Below are positions 15,646 through 24,524 of a stretch of DNA of 36,767 nucleotides, piece after piece. Under the pieces are notes generated by a model. That model saw only the letters and a program-made list of their open reading frames with translations, was not told the origin of the DNA and did not search any database. The position numbers and the translations under genes were made by a program. The stretch lies in the NCBI GenBank assembly GCA_036381835.1, contig DASVCA010000177.1, forward strand, positions 1-36,767. Direction: 5' to 3'. The first letter of the stretch is position 1. Each line of letters begins with the position of its first letter. This DNA is from DASULK01 sp036381835 (GTDB lineage Bacteria; Actinomycetota; Actinomycetes; Mycobacteriales; Micromonosporaceae).

Positions 15646-16487
15646 CCCGTTGGTTCCGGCGGCTCGGCTGGCGCCACCTGGTCGGCCTGCTCGCCGTGGC
15701 GTTCTCCCTCTTCCCGATCATGTTCGTGCTGTCCGCCGCGCTCAACCCGCTCGGCACCCTCTCCTCGAGCGAACTGTTCCCCACCGGCTTCTCCGGGGAG
15801 AACTTCGCCCGACTGTTCGGGGACACCGCGTTTCCCAGGTGGTTCGTCAACTCGCTGCTCGTCGCCGGACTGGCGGCGGCGGTGTCCGTGCTGCTGTCCG
15901 CGCTGGCCGCCTACGCGTTCAGCCGGATGCGGTTCCGCGGTCGCCGCGTCGGACTCGTCTCCCTCATGCTGATCCAGATGTTCCCGCAGTTCCTGGCGAT
16001 CGTCGCGATCTTCCTGATCTTCTCGACCATCACCGACCTGTGGCCGAGCATCGGGTTCAACACCCCGTGGGGGCTCATCCTGCTCTACCTCGGGGTGGCG
16101 CTCGGCGTGAACACCTGGCTGATCAAAGGGTTCTTCGACACCGTGCCGAAGGAACTCGACGAGTCGGCCACGATGGACGGCGCCACCCACGCCCAGATCT
16201 TCTTCCGGATCATCCTGCCGCTCGCGGCCCCGATCCTGGCGATCAGCGGACTTCTCTCCTTCATCGGCACCATCAACGAGTTCCTGATCGCCAACGTGTT
16301 CCTCACCGACCTGGAGTCGAAGACCCTCGCCGTCGGCATGTACGGCCTGATCGCCGGCGAGCGGGACAACAACTTCGGCATCTTCTGCGCGGGCACCCTG
16401 CTCACCGCCATACCCACCGTCGTCGTCTTCCAGTTCCTGCAGCGCTATATCGTCTCCGGCCTGACCGCCGGTGCGGTGAAGGGATGA
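15642..16487 (+). CDS. malG: Maltose ABC transporter permease MalG
   Basis: The second permease subunit, 281 residues, with about six membrane segments and the EAA loop DESATMDGATHAQIFFRIILP. The start is the GTG at 15642, which overlaps the malF stop as GTGA and has AGGAGGAGG at 15627-15634. The open frame extends far upstream, but that part is the wrong frame of malE and malF. It pairs with MalF to form the translocation channel for maltodextrins. Confidence 0.93.
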   Translation: MTRWFRRLGWRHLVGLLAVAFSLFPIMFVLSAALNPLGTLSSSELFPTGFSGENFARLFGDTAFPRWFVNSLLVAGLAAAVSVLLSALAAYAFSRMRFRGRRVGLVSLMLIQMFPQFLAIVAIFLIFSTITDLWPSIGFNTPWGLILLYLGVALGVNTWLIKGFFDTVPKELDESATMDGATHAQIFFRIILPLAAPILAISGLLSFIGTINEFLIANVFLTDLESKTLAVGMYGLIAGERDNNFGIFCAGTLLTAIPTVVVFQFLQRYIVSGLTAGAVKG

Positions 16488-16495
16488 GGTGATCG

Positions 16496-18328
16496 ATGTC
16501 CGGGCTCCGGTTGCCGCACCATGACGGATCGGTGCTCTACGTACCCGAGCAGACGCCGGACCTGGGGGACGTGGTGCCGGTGTTCGTCCGGGTGCCGGCC
16601 GGCGTACCGGTTCGCCGGGTCTTCGTCCGCACCGCCCCGGACGGCGAACCCACGTTCGCCCCGGCGAGGGTGGACCGGCGAAACGCCGACGGGGACACCT
16701 GGTGGCGGGCCGACGTGTTGGTGCGCAACCCGGTCACCAACTACCGATTCCTGTTGGACCACCCGGACGGGAACCGCTGGCTGACCGCCGCCGGTGTGGT
16801 CGGTCACGACGTCGCCGACCACACCGACTTCCGTCTGGTCGCCTACGACCCGCCGCCCGCTTGGGCGCGCGACGCGGTGATCTACCAGATCTTCCCCGAC
16901 CGGTTCGCGCGTTCACCCGGGGCCGCCGAGCGGCAGCTGCCGGACTGGGCGATTCCCTGCGATTGGGCGGGGACGCCCGTGATCGGCCGAGGCCCGGAAA
17001 CCCCGTACCAGTTCTACGGCGGCGACCTGGACGGCATCACCGCCCAGCTCGGCCATCTGGATCGGCTCGGGGTCAACACCGTCTATCTCACCCCGATCTT
17101 CCCGGCCCGGTCCAACCACCGTTACGACTCGGCCACCTTCCACCGGGTGGATCCGCTGCTCGGCGGCGACGAGGCCCTCGTCCGGCTCGCCGATGCGGTG
17201 CACGCCCGGGGCTGGCGGCTGCTCGGCGACATCACCACCAACCACACCGGTGACGGCCACGAGTGGTTCGCCGCCGCGGCCGCCGACGTGCACGCCCCGG
17301 AACGGGAGCTGTACTACTTCGACCCGCAGACCGGCGACTACGAGTCCTGGCACGGCATCAAATCGCTGCCCAAACTGAACTGGGGCAGTGAGCAGCTGCG
17401 CCGTCGGTTCCTCGACGGCCCCGACTCGGTGATCCGCCGGTGGTTGCTGCCGCCGTACCGGTTGGACGGTTGGCGGGTGGACGTGGCCAACATGACCGGC
17501 CGGCGCGGCACCGACGACTACACGCGTGAGGTGGCCGCGCTGCTACGTGCGGCGGTGATCGACGCCCGCCCGGACGGGCTGGTGATGGCCGAGCACGGGC
17601 ACGACTACACCCGCGATCTGGACGCCGACGGTTGGCACGGCACCATGAACTACCCCGGCTTCACCGAGCCGGTGTGGCAGTGGCTGGTCGCGGACGGGGT
17701 GAGCCTGCCCAGCTTCCTCGGCACCCCGGGTGGGGTGCGCCGACGGGAGGGCGCGGCCGTGGTGGCCGCGATGCGCGGCTTCGCGGCCTTGGTCTCGTGG
17801 CGGTCCTACACCCATTCCTGGCAGTTGCTCGGCTCGCACGACTCGGCCCGGATCCGCAGCATCGTGGGGGACGCGGCCCGCCACGAGGTGGCGGCGGGGC
17901 TGCTGTTCACCATGCCCGGCATGCCGATGATCTTCGCGGGGGACGAGCTGGGCCTGCGGGGTGAGAACGGTGAGGGGTCGCGTACCCCGATGCCGTGGCA
18001 CGCTCCGGAGAGCTGGGACATGGCGACGTTCGCCCGCTACCGGGCGCTGATCGCGCTGCGGCACGCCGAGCCGGCACTGCGTCACGGCGGCCTGCGGTGG
18101 GTGTACCTCGACGCGGACACTCTTGTCTTCCTACGGGAGACCCCGACCGATGCGCTGCTGGTGCTGGCCCGGCGAGCCGGTGGCGGGCCGGTACGCCTGG
18201 TCGGGCTGCCCGGTGGTGACAACGTCTACGGCGGGGCGGCAGCGCTGCGCCCCGACGCCGACGACGCCGTCGTGCTGCCCGGTGACGGTCCCACCTTCCA
18301 GGTCTGGCGGCTCGACCACCCCCGGTAG
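16496..18328 (+). CDS. GH13 neopullulanase/cyclomaltodextrinase-type amylase
   Basis: A cytoplasmic GH13 enzyme of 610 residues with an N-terminal beta-sandwich (about 1-115, CBM34-like, including FRLVAYDPPPAW) and then the catalytic barrel starting at AVIYQIFPDRFARS. Conserved regions: DITTNHTGDGHEWF (I), GWRVDVANMTGRRG with nucleophile D329 (II), VMAEHGHD with acid/base E366 (III) and GSHD with D449 (IV). The N-domain and the IFPDRF signature favour neopullulanase, maltogenic amylase or cyclomaltodextrinase. No signal peptide is seen, so it probably breaks imported dextrins inside the cell. The start at 16496 is 8 bp after malG, in the same operon. With the alpha-glucosidase across the promoter it completes conversion to glucose and short sugars. 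Confidence 0.88.
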   Translation: MSGLRLPHHDGSVLYVPEQTPDLGDVVPVFVRVPAGVPVRRVFVRTAPDGEPTFAPARVDRRNADGDTWWRADVLVRNPVTNYRFLLDHPDGNRWLTAAGVVGHDVADHTDFRLVAYDPPPAWARDAVIYQIFPDRFARSPGAAERQLPDWAIPCDWAGTPVIGRGPETPYQFYGGDLDGITAQLGHLDRLGVNTVYLTPIFPARSNHRYDSATFHRVDPLLGGDEALVRLADAVHARGWRLLGDITTNHTGDGHEWFAAAAADVHAPERELYYFDPQTGDYESWHGIKSLPKLNWGSEQLRRRFLDGPDSVIRRWLLPPYRLDGWRVDVANMTGRRGTDDYTREVAALLRAAVIDARPDGLVMAEHGHDYTRDLDADGWHGTMNYPGFTEPVWQWLVADGVSLPSFLGTPGGVRRREGAAVVAAMRGFAALVSWRSYTHSWQLLGSHDSARIRSIVGDAARHEVAAGLLFTMPGMPMIFAGDELGLRGENGEGSRTPMPWHAPESWDMATFARYRALIALRHAEPALRHGGLRWVYLDADTLVFLRETPTDALLVLARRAGGGPVRLVGLPGGDNVYGGAAALRPDADDAVVLPGDGPTFQVWRLDHPR

Positions 18329-18340
18329 GCCGACCCTCTC

Positions 18341-18415
18341 CGCGATCTTGCACTTTTGGGGGCGACAAATCGGATCAATACCCGACAAATTACCAACCAA
18401 AGGTGCAAGATCGCG
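18341..18415 (+). repeat. 75-nt intergenic hairpin element, copy 2
   Basis: The left arm CGCGATCTTGCACTTTTGG (18341-18359) is identical to copy 1. The right arm (18397-18415) has one change that turns an A-T pair into a T-G wobble. The interior is again exactly 37 nt. It starts 12 nt after the amylase stop, but here the next gene is on the same strand, not convergent. Confidence 0.85.
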
Positions 18416-18418
18416 AGG

Positions 18419-18454
18419 GTGGGTGCGGGGGTGGGTGCGGGGGTGGGGTAGGGG
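18419..18454 (+). repeat. 12-bp G-rich tandem repeat, G-quadruplex-prone
   Basis: GTGGGTGCGGGG occurs at 18419-18430 and 18431-18442, followed by the degenerate unit GTGGGGTAGGGG at 18443-18454. The repeated runs of three or more G on the plus strand could form a quadruplex. It directly abuts hairpin copy 2 and lies 40 bp upstream of a small membrane-protein gene, so it may affect its 5' leader. Confidence 0.7.
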
Positions 18455-18495
18455 CTTGGCGGCTCGGGTTCACCGCGTGGGGGAGGATGGTCGGC

Positions 18496-18852
18496 GTGGA
18501 CACCATGGAAGCTCTGCGGCTCATCCTGCGCTATGCGCACCTGATCGGGTTCGCGCTGCTGCTGGGCGGCGCGACCGTCCAATACTTCGCCGGCAAGCTG
18601 CGCATCAACGCCAGCATGCTCTGGGGCGCGACCGTCATGCTGGTGACCGGGATCGTGCTGTCGGCGCCGCTGCGCGGCGGCGGGGACGCCGAGCCGGACT
18701 CGGCCAAGCTGGTCACCAAACTCGTGCTCGCCGTGGCGATCTTCGCCATGGTGTTCTTCTCGCGCAAACGCGACGCGGTCAACCGGGGTCACTTCCTGGC
18801 GATCATCGCGTTGACCCTGCTCAATGCGGCGGTCGCGGTCTTCTGGCGGTGA
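18496..18852 (+). CDS. Small four-helix integral membrane protein, unknown function
   Basis: A 118-residue membrane protein with four hydrophobic segments (about 8-26, 38-53, 70-89 and 97-116) joined by short charged loops. The first helix contains RYAHLIGFALLLGGATVQ, with a His that could bind a ligand or haem; this resembles small actinobacterial membrane proteins of unknown role. The start is taken as GTG 18496, with GGAGGA at 18482-18487 at suitable spacing. ATG 18487 is too close to that site and ATG 18505 too far. It stands alone between the maltose and nucleoside loci. I do not assign a function. Confidence 0.65.
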   Translation: MDTMEALRLILRYAHLIGFALLLGGATVQYFAGKLRINASMLWGATVMLVTGIVLSAPLRGGGDAEPDSAKLVTKLVLAVAIFAMVFFSRKRDAVNRGHFLAIIALTLLNAAVAVFWR

Positions 18853-18917
18853 GAGTCTGCCCGGCGGATATTACGCCGGGGTAACAGCCCGTCAACAGTC
18901 ACGCACGCGTTTGGTCT

Positions 18918-18946
18918 CTCGGAGCGGGATGCGCGTACGCTCCGAG
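18918..18946. promoter_or_regulatory. Inverted repeat upstream of the nucleoside transporter operon
   Basis: CTCGGAGCG (18918-18926) and CGCTCCGAG (18938-18946) form a perfect 9-bp inverted repeat with an 11-nt spacer. It lies 66 bp after the membrane-protein stop and 110 bp before the binding-protein gene. It could be a terminator stem or a regulator-binding site for the nucleoside operon. No T-run follows, though AAAAGGG comes at 18951. Confidence 0.4.
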
Positions 18947-19056
18947 GTCGAAAAGGGACCGTCGGCCGAGAAGGTCGCACGGTCAGTGGGACGCCGGACC
19001 TGGTTCGGTGCCGGCGATGGGCAGCCACCGACTGGTGGCGTGGGAAGGAGACCGTC

Positions 19057-20136
19057 TTGCGCACTGGGCGTGGGATGCGGATCGTCTCGGCGATCGCCGC
19101 GGGCGGACTGGTGCTGGGCGCCGCCGCGTGCGGCGAGGCCCCCGAGCAGACCGGCGGCGACGCCGCCGACAAGTATCGAGCCTGTATGGTCACCGACACC
19201 GGTGGCATCGACGACCGCTCGTTCAACGCGTCGGCCTGGAAGGGCCTGCAGAACGCGGCCGGGGAGAACAGCGACATCGACCCGAAGTACGTCGCCTCCT
19301 CCGCCGAGGCCGACTACGTGCCGAACCTGGAAGGCTACGCGAAGCAGGACTGCGACTTCATCCTCGCGGTCGGCGGCCTGATGGGCGAAGCGACCGAACA
19401 GGTCGCCAAATCCTACCCGGACAAGCAGTTCGGCATCGTCGACAGCAAGCTCGGGGCGACCAACGTCTACCCGATGCAGTTCGACACCGCCCAGGCCGCC
19501 TTCCTCGCCGGCTACCTCGCCGCGGGCTACTCGAAGACCGGCAAGGTGGGCACCTACGGCGGCATGAAGATCCCGCCGGTGACCATCTTCATGGACGGCT
19601 TCGCCGACGGCGTCGCCCACTACAACAAGGTCAAGGGCACCAACGTCCAGGTGCTCGGCTGGGACAAGGCCACGCAGAACGGCTCGTTCACCAATGACTT
19701 CGTCAAGCAGGACGAAGGTCGCAAGGTCAGCGACACGCTGGTCGCGCAGGGCGCCGACGTGATCATGCCGGTGGCCGGCGGCGCCGGACTCGGCACCGCG
19801 GCCGCGGCGCAGGCATCGGGCGGTGGGTACGCCGTGATCTGGGTGGACGTGGACGGCTGCGAGAGCGCCCAGCAGTACTGCTCGGTGTTCCTGACCACCG
19901 TGGTCAAGAACATCCCGGACGCGGTGAAGGCGGCGGTGCTGACCGGCGCCAAGGGCGAGTCGCTCGCCAGCGACCCCGGCTACCTGGGCACGCTGGAGAA
20001 CAACGGCGTCTCCCTCGCCCCGTACCACGAGTTCGACAGCAAGGTCCCGGCCGAGCTGAAGGCCGAGATCGAGCAGCTGAAGGCGGACATCATCGCCGGC
20101 AAGGTCGAGGTCACCTCGCCCGCCCAGCCCAAGTGA
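19057..20136 (+). CDS. BMP-family lipoprotein, nucleoside-binding subunit of ABC importer
   Basis: A substrate-binding lipoprotein of 359 residues in the basic membrane protein (BmpA/PnrA/Med) family, which binds purine or pyrimidine nucleosides. After a hydrophobic signal, the lipobox LGAAAC gives Cys25. Family marks include CMVTDTGGIDDRSFNASAWKG, FILAVGGLMGEATEQVAK, FGIVDSK, FDTAQAAFLAGYLAAG and VIMPVAGGAGLG. The start is taken as TTG at 19057 because AAGGAG at 19045-19050 is correctly spaced; the ATG at 19075 is the alternative. Nucleoside salvage enzymes downstream support nucleoside as substrate. A strong hairpin separates this gene from the ATPase gene. Confidence 0.9.
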   Translation: MRTGRGMRIVSAIAAGGLVLGAAACGEAPEQTGGDAADKYRACMVTDTGGIDDRSFNASAWKGLQNAAGENSDIDPKYVASSAEADYVPNLEGYAKQDCDFILAVGGLMGEATEQVAKSYPDKQFGIVDSKLGATNVYPMQFDTAQAAFLAGYLAAGYSKTGKVGTYGGMKIPPVTIFMDGFADGVAHYNKVKGTNVQVLGWDKATQNGSFTNDFVKQDEGRKVSDTLVAQGADVIMPVAGGAGLGTAAAAQASGGGYAVIWVDVDGCESAQQYCSVFLTTVVKNIPDAVKAAVLTGAKGESLASDPGYLGTLENNGVSLAPYHEFDSKVPAELKAEIEQLKADIIAGKVEVTSPAQPK

Positions 20137-20185
20137 CGGACCGCCGGTTCCGTACCGATCGTTGACGGGCCGGCAAATTCGCAAC

Positions 20186-20219
20186 CGCCCCTGCCCGGGC
20201 GAACGCCCGGGCAGGGGCG
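20186..20219 (+). other. Perfect 15-bp GC-rich stem-loop between binding protein and ATPase genes
   Basis: CGCCCCTGCCCGGGC (20186-20200) pairs perfectly with GCCCGGGCAGGGGCG (20205-20219) around a GAAC loop. There is no T-run after it. Placed just after the binding-protein gene of an ABC operon, it is likely to stabilise the upstream mRNA or partly end transcription, giving more binding protein than ATPase and permease. That role is known for similar operons and inferred here. Confidence 0.8.
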
Positions 20220-20269
20220 CACCACACCCGGCTCGCGTTTCGGGACGCACGTGTCATCAGGAGGCTCCA

Positions 20270-21826
20270 CTGAGACTCGAACTGCGCGGCATCACCAAAC
20301 GCTTCGGTGACGTCGTCGCCAACGACCACATCGACCTGACCGTGGAGCCGGGCGAGATCCATGCGCTGCTCGGCGAGAACGGCGCCGGCAAGTCGACCCT
20401 GATGAACGTCCTGTACGGCCTGCTGCAACCGGACGCGGGCGAGATCCTCATCGACGGTGCGCCGACGAAGATCCGCAGCCCGCGGGGCGCGATCCGGGCC
20501 GGCATCGGGATGGTGCACCAGCATTTCATGCTGGTACCGGTCTTCACGGTCGTGGAGAACATCATGCTCGGCGCCGAACGGGTGCGCGGCGGGCTGCTCG
20601 GCCTCCTCGATCAGCGGCGGGCCCGAGCCGAGATCGTCGAGGTGTCGCAGCGGTACGGCCTGCAGGTGGACCCGGACGCCGTGGTCGAGGACCTGCCGGT
20701 GGGCGTCCAGCAGCGGGTCGAGATCGTCAAGGCGCTGACCCGCGACGTCGAACTGCTCATCCTCGACGAGCCCACGGCCGTACTCACCCCACAGGAGACC
20801 GACGAGCTCCTGGACGTGATGCGGTCGCTCAAGGCGGTCGGAAAGTCGATCGTCTTCATCACCCACAAGCTCGGCGAGGTCAAAGCGATCGCCGACCGGA
20901 TCACCGTGATCCGCCGCGGCCGGACCGTCGGCACCGCCAGCCCCGACGCCAGCCGCGAGGAGCTGGCCGCGATGATGGTCGGCCGCAACGTCAGCCTCAC
21001 CGTCCGGAAGGGGCCGGCCCGCCCCGGCGAGCCGGTGCTCGAGGTTTCCGGCCTGGTCGTGGAGGACGACCGGCAGTGCCGGGTGGTCGACGGGGTGGAT
21101 CTGACCGTGCGGGCCGGCGAAATCCTGGGCATCGCCGGGGTGCAGGGCAACGGCCAGACCGAACTCGTCGAAGCCATCATGGGCCTGCGACCGGCGCTGG
21201 CCGGCACCGTCACCCTCGCTGGCCGGCGCATCGACGGCCAGTCCCCGAAGAAGGTGCTGCGCGCCGGCGTCGGCTACATCCCCGAGGACCGTAGCGTCGA
21301 CGGCCTGGTCAAGGAGTTCACCGTCGCGGAGAACCTGGTCCTGGACACGTACGACCTGCCGCCCTACGCCTCCCGCCTGGCGCTGCGGCCGGCCGCCATC
21401 GCCCAGGCCGCCGCGGCCCGCATCGCTGAATACGACGTTCGCACCCCGTCCGCCGACGCGCCCGTCGGCACACTCTCCGGCGGCAACCAGCAGAAGGTCA
21501 TCGTCGCGCGGGAACTCTCCCGCCCGCTGAAGCTGCTCGTCGCCGCCCAGCCGACCCGAGGCGTCGACGTCGGATCGATCGAGTTCATCCACGACCGAAT
21601 CGTTCAGGAGCGGGACGCCGGTACCGCCGTCCTGCTCGTGTCCAGCGAGTTGGACGAGGTGATCGGGCTCGCCGACCGGGTCGCGGTGATGTACCGCGGC
21701 CGGATCATCGCCGTGATCAGCCCGGACACCCCGTACGAGGAGATCGGTCTGCTGATGGCCGGCTGTTCGGTCGACGGCGACGGCGCCGAGACAGCCGACG
21801 CGCGCGGTAGCGAGGAGTCCGCATGA
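20270..21826 (+). CDS. Nucleoside ABC importer ATPase, two fused nucleotide-binding domains
   Basis: An ATPase of about 518 residues with two NBDs in tandem, as in RbsA/YufO-type importers. NBD1 has Walker A GENGAGKST, Q-loop MVHQHF, a degenerate signature VGVQQRVEI and Walker B LLILDEPTAVL. NBD2 has a degenerate Walker A (GVQGNGQTEL, no GKS/T), signature LSGGNQQKV and a changed Walker B (LLVAAQPTRG), which is usual for this group. The start is unusual: AGGAGG at 20259-20264 is followed by 5 nt and CTG at 20270, exactly where the conserved N-terminus RLELRGITKRFG begins. The only upstream in-frame ATG (20162) lies before the stem-loop and adds unlikely sequence. The stop overlaps the permease start as ATGA. 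Confidence 0.9.
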   Translation: MRLELRGITKRFGDVVANDHIDLTVEPGEIHALLGENGAGKSTLMNVLYGLLQPDAGEILIDGAPTKIRSPRGAIRAGIGMVHQHFMLVPVFTVVENIMLGAERVRGGLLGLLDQRRARAEIVEVSQRYGLQVDPDAVVEDLPVGVQQRVEIVKALTRDVELLILDEPTAVLTPQETDELLDVMRSLKAVGKSIVFITHKLGEVKAIADRITVIRRGRTVGTASPDASREELAAMMVGRNVSLTVRKGPARPGEPVLEVSGLVVEDDRQCRVVDGVDLTVRAGEILGIAGVQGNGQTELVEAIMGLRPALAGTVTLAGRRIDGQSPKKVLRAGVGYIPEDRSVDGLVKEFTVAENLVLDTYDLPPYASRLALRPAAIAQAAAARIAEYDVRTPSADAPVGTLSGGNQQKVIVARELSRPLKLLVAAQPTRGVDVGSIEFIHDRIVQERDAGTAVLLVSSELDEVIGLADRVAVMYRGRIIAVISPDTPYEEIGLLMAGCSVDGDGAETADARGSEESA

Positions 21827-23130
21827 CCACGCCCACCACCGAGGCGGACCCGAACCGGGCCGCCGGACACGACGCCGCCCCGAAGACGCCGCCCGCCGAG
21901 CCCGCCCCGCCCGACTCGTTCACCCAACAATTCCTGCAGAACCTGTGGGCGGCGAACACGGTGACCGTGACGGCGCTCGCCGTGGTGCTGGCACTGATCG
22001 TCGGCGCGGTGCTGATCGTCGTCTCCGACGAGGACGTGCTCGCCACCTTCGGCTACTTCTTCGCACGGCCGGGCGACGCGCTCTCCGCCGGGTCGGCACT
22101 GGTCGGCAGCGCGTACGCCAACCTGTTCAAAGGGGCCATCGTGGACCCGGCTGCGGTAGCCGACTGGATCGGCGGCGACGGCGGATGGCAGGCGGTGTTC
22201 GCCCCGATCTCGGAGACCCTGACCTACGCCACCCCGCTCGTCTTCACCGGGCTGTCGGTGGCGCTGGCCTTCCGGGCCGGGCTGTTCAACATCGGCGCCC
22301 AGGGGCAGGCGATCATCGGGGTGATCCTCGCCGCGCTGGCCGGTTTCCTGCTGCCTCTGCCACCGGTGCTCCACCTGCTGGTAGCGGTGGTGGCCGGGGC
22401 GATCGGCGGCGCGATCTGGGGCTTTCTGCCCGGGCTGCTCAAGGCACGCACCGGGGCGCATGAGGTGATCAACACCATCATGCTCAACTACATCGCCACC
22501 TACTTCCTGACCTGGATCATCTTCCAGGAGGGCGTCCACGATCCCGACCGCACGGACGCGATCAGCCGCCCCGTGGAGGCCACGGCTCAACTGCCCTTGC
22601 TCTTCGGCAGCGGATTGCGGGCGCACGCCGGGATCCTGCTCGCGGTGGCCGCGGTCTGGGGGGTCGCCTGGCTGCTGAACCGCTCGACCTTCGGTTTCGA
22701 GTTGCGCGCCGTGGGCGCCAACCCCGACGCCGCCCGCACCGCCGGCGTCAGCGTCACCACAACGTACGTCCTGGTGATGGCCGTCGCGGGCGCGCTCGCC
22801 GGCCTCGGCGGGGCGAACATGGTCCTCGGCTCCACCGCCAGCCAGCTGACCCCGCTGGTCGTGGCGCAGATCGGCTTCGACGGCATCCTGGTGGCACTGC
22901 TCGGCCGAACCAGGCCGTGGGGGGTCCTGCTCGCGGCGTTGCTCTTCGGCGCGCTGCGTGCCGGCGGCAATCAGATGCAGTCGGTGGTCGGCATCTCGCT
23001 TGAGCTCGTAACGGTGCTGCAGGCGCTGATCGTCATCTTCATCGCCGCACCCGCGCTGGTGAAGGCGATCTTCCAGCTCCGCGCGGCGCGGGCGGCGCGG
23101 TTGCAGACGAACCTGGCGAAGGGCTGGTAG
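21823..23130 (+). CDS. Nucleoside ABC importer permease, first subunit
   Basis: A multi-pass permease of 435 residues, branched-chain/BPD_transp_2 type, in the YufP group. A hydrophilic Pro-rich N-terminus (about 1-40) precedes a first membrane helix (VTVTALAVVLALIVGAVLIVV). The core has GLSVALAFRAGLFNIGAQGQAIIG, the family motif, and GAHEVINTIMLNYIATYFL and ELRAVGANPDAARTAGVS, the loops that contact the ATPase. The start ATG at 21823 overlaps the ATPase stop. The next permease begins 3 bp after this stop. Confidence 0.92.
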   Translation: MTTPTTEADPNRAAGHDAAPKTPPAEPAPPDSFTQQFLQNLWAANTVTVTALAVVLALIVGAVLIVVSDEDVLATFGYFFARPGDALSAGSALVGSAYANLFKGAIVDPAAVADWIGGDGGWQAVFAPISETLTYATPLVFTGLSVALAFRAGLFNIGAQGQAIIGVILAALAGFLLPLPPVLHLLVAVVAGAIGGAIWGFLPGLLKARTGAHEVINTIMLNYIATYFLTWIIFQEGVHDPDRTDAISRPVEATAQLPLLFGSGLRAHAGILLAVAAVWGVAWLLNRSTFGFELRAVGANPDAARTAGVSVTTTYVLVMAVAGALAGLGGANMVLGSTASQLTPLVVAQIGFDGILVALLGRTRPWGVLLAALLFGALRAGGNQMQSVVGISLELVTVLQALIVIFIAAPALVKAIFQLRAARAARLQTNLAKGW

Positions 23131-23133
23131 AGG

Positions 23134-24414
23134 GTGTCGACGACGACTGTCGAGACGGTGACCGCCGCCCCGGTCACCCGTGGCTACTGGAACCGGCATC
23201 GGAAGGCCGGTGCGGGACTGCTGGCGGCGGGCGTCCTGGCCGCGGTCGCCTTCGGCCTGCTGGCCGGGCCGCAGATCGCCCGCTTCACCTTCAGCGAAGA
23301 CGCGCAGGGCGCGGCGCTGGAGATCGACGGTGTCACCGGGGCCGTCCTGTTCGGGCTCCTCGCCGCCGCAGCCGGGGCGGCGCTGCTCGCCGAACGCGCG
23401 GAGCGCTGGTTCGTCGGGCTGCTCGGCGTCGGGCTGGTCGGCTTCGTGCTGTCCTTCCTGTGCTGGCAGATTTCCGTCGCGCCCGCCGGACAGAACTTCA
23501 TGCCGGTGGTCAACATGGTCCGGGGCACCTTCCTGCTCGCCCTGCCGTTGATCTTCGGGGCGCTCGGCGGTGTGCTGTGCGAGCGGTCCGGCGTGGTCAA
23601 CGTCGCCATCGAGGGACAGCTGCTGATGGGGGCGTTCGCCGGAGCTCTGGCCGGCACCATGACCGGCAGTGTCTGGGCCGGTCTGGCCGCGGCGGCTCTC
23701 GGCGGTGCGTTCATCTCCCTGCTGCTGGCCGTCTTCACCATCAAGTACCTGGTCGACCAGGTCGTCATGGGCATCGTGCTCAACCTGCTCGCGGTAGGGC
23801 TGACGGGCTTCCTCTACGAGCGGCTGATGCAGACCGACCCGCAGCGGTACAACCAGGCCCCGCACTTCGGCAGCTGGGAGCTTCCGCTGCTCGCGGACAT
23901 CCCGGTGCTCGGCCCGGCGCTGTTCCGCGGCAACATCTTCCTGTACCTGGCGCTGCTCCTGGTGATCGTCATCCACTTCGCGCTGTTCCGCACCCGTTGG
24001 GGGCTGCGCACCCGCTCGGTCGGTGAGCATCCGACCGCCGCGGACACCCTGGGCGTACGCGTGCTGGGCCTGCGCTACCGCAACGTCCTGCTCGCCGGCG
24101 TGATCGCCGGGATCGGTGGGGCCTCCTACACCCTGGCGCTCTATTCGTTCACCAAGAACATGATCGGCGGTAAGGGCTTCATCGCCCTCGCTGCGTTGAT
24201 CTTCGGCCGGTGGAGCCCCACCGGAGCGCTGCTCGCCGCCCTGTTCTTCGGCTTCGCCGACCAGTTGGCCGCCTATCTCGGGGCGATCAACAGCGTGATC
24301 CCGAGCGAGTTCCTGGCGATGCTGCCCTACCTGGCGACGATCCTGGCGGTGGCCGGTCTGGTGGGTAAGGTGCGGGCACCGGCGGCGGACGGCAAGCCGT
24401 ACCTCAAGAGCTGA
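23134..24414 (+). CDS. Nucleoside ABC importer permease, second subunit
   Basis: The second permease, 426 residues, YufQ-like. Core motifs are FGALGGVLCERSGVVNVAIEGQLLMGAFAGALAG, then VDQVVMGIVLNLLAVGLTGFLYERLM and LRTRSVGEHPTAADTLGVRVLGLRYRNVLLAG. It has extra N-terminal membrane segments (about 29-48, 66-88 and 95-113) before the core. The start is GTG 23134 after GGTAGAGGG. With the previous gene it forms the heterodimeric channel. Confidence 0.92.
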   Translation: MSTTTVETVTAAPVTRGYWNRHRKAGAGLLAAGVLAAVAFGLLAGPQIARFTFSEDAQGAALEIDGVTGAVLFGLLAAAAGAALLAERAERWFVGLLGVGLVGFVLSFLCWQISVAPAGQNFMPVVNMVRGTFLLALPLIFGALGGVLCERSGVVNVAIEGQLLMGAFAGALAGTMTGSVWAGLAAAALGGAFISLLLAVFTIKYLVDQVVMGIVLNLLAVGLTGFLYERLMQTDPQRYNQAPHFGSWELPLLADIPVLGPALFRGNIFLYLALLLVIVIHFALFRTRWGLRTRSVGEHPTAADTLGVRVLGLRYRNVLLAGVIAGIGGASYTLALYSFTKNMIGGKGFIALAALIFGRWSPTGALLAALFFGFADQLAAYLGAINSVIPSEFLAMLPYLATILAVAGLVGKVRAPAADGKPYLKS

Positions 24415-24524
24415 CGGAGGTGCGGATCCACCGCAGGTGAGTGGCCCGGACCGCAGTCCCGCCCGCGGGGTGCGTTTGCTCGGCCGGGTCGAGCGTGCGC
24501 CGGGGTTGCTGTCAGAATCCGCAC

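Noticed and set aside
20162..20269. ATG at 20162 as start of the ATPase
   Set aside because: It would add 36 codons through the stem-loop, with no ribosome-binding site and no family similarity. The CTG at 20270 fits better.
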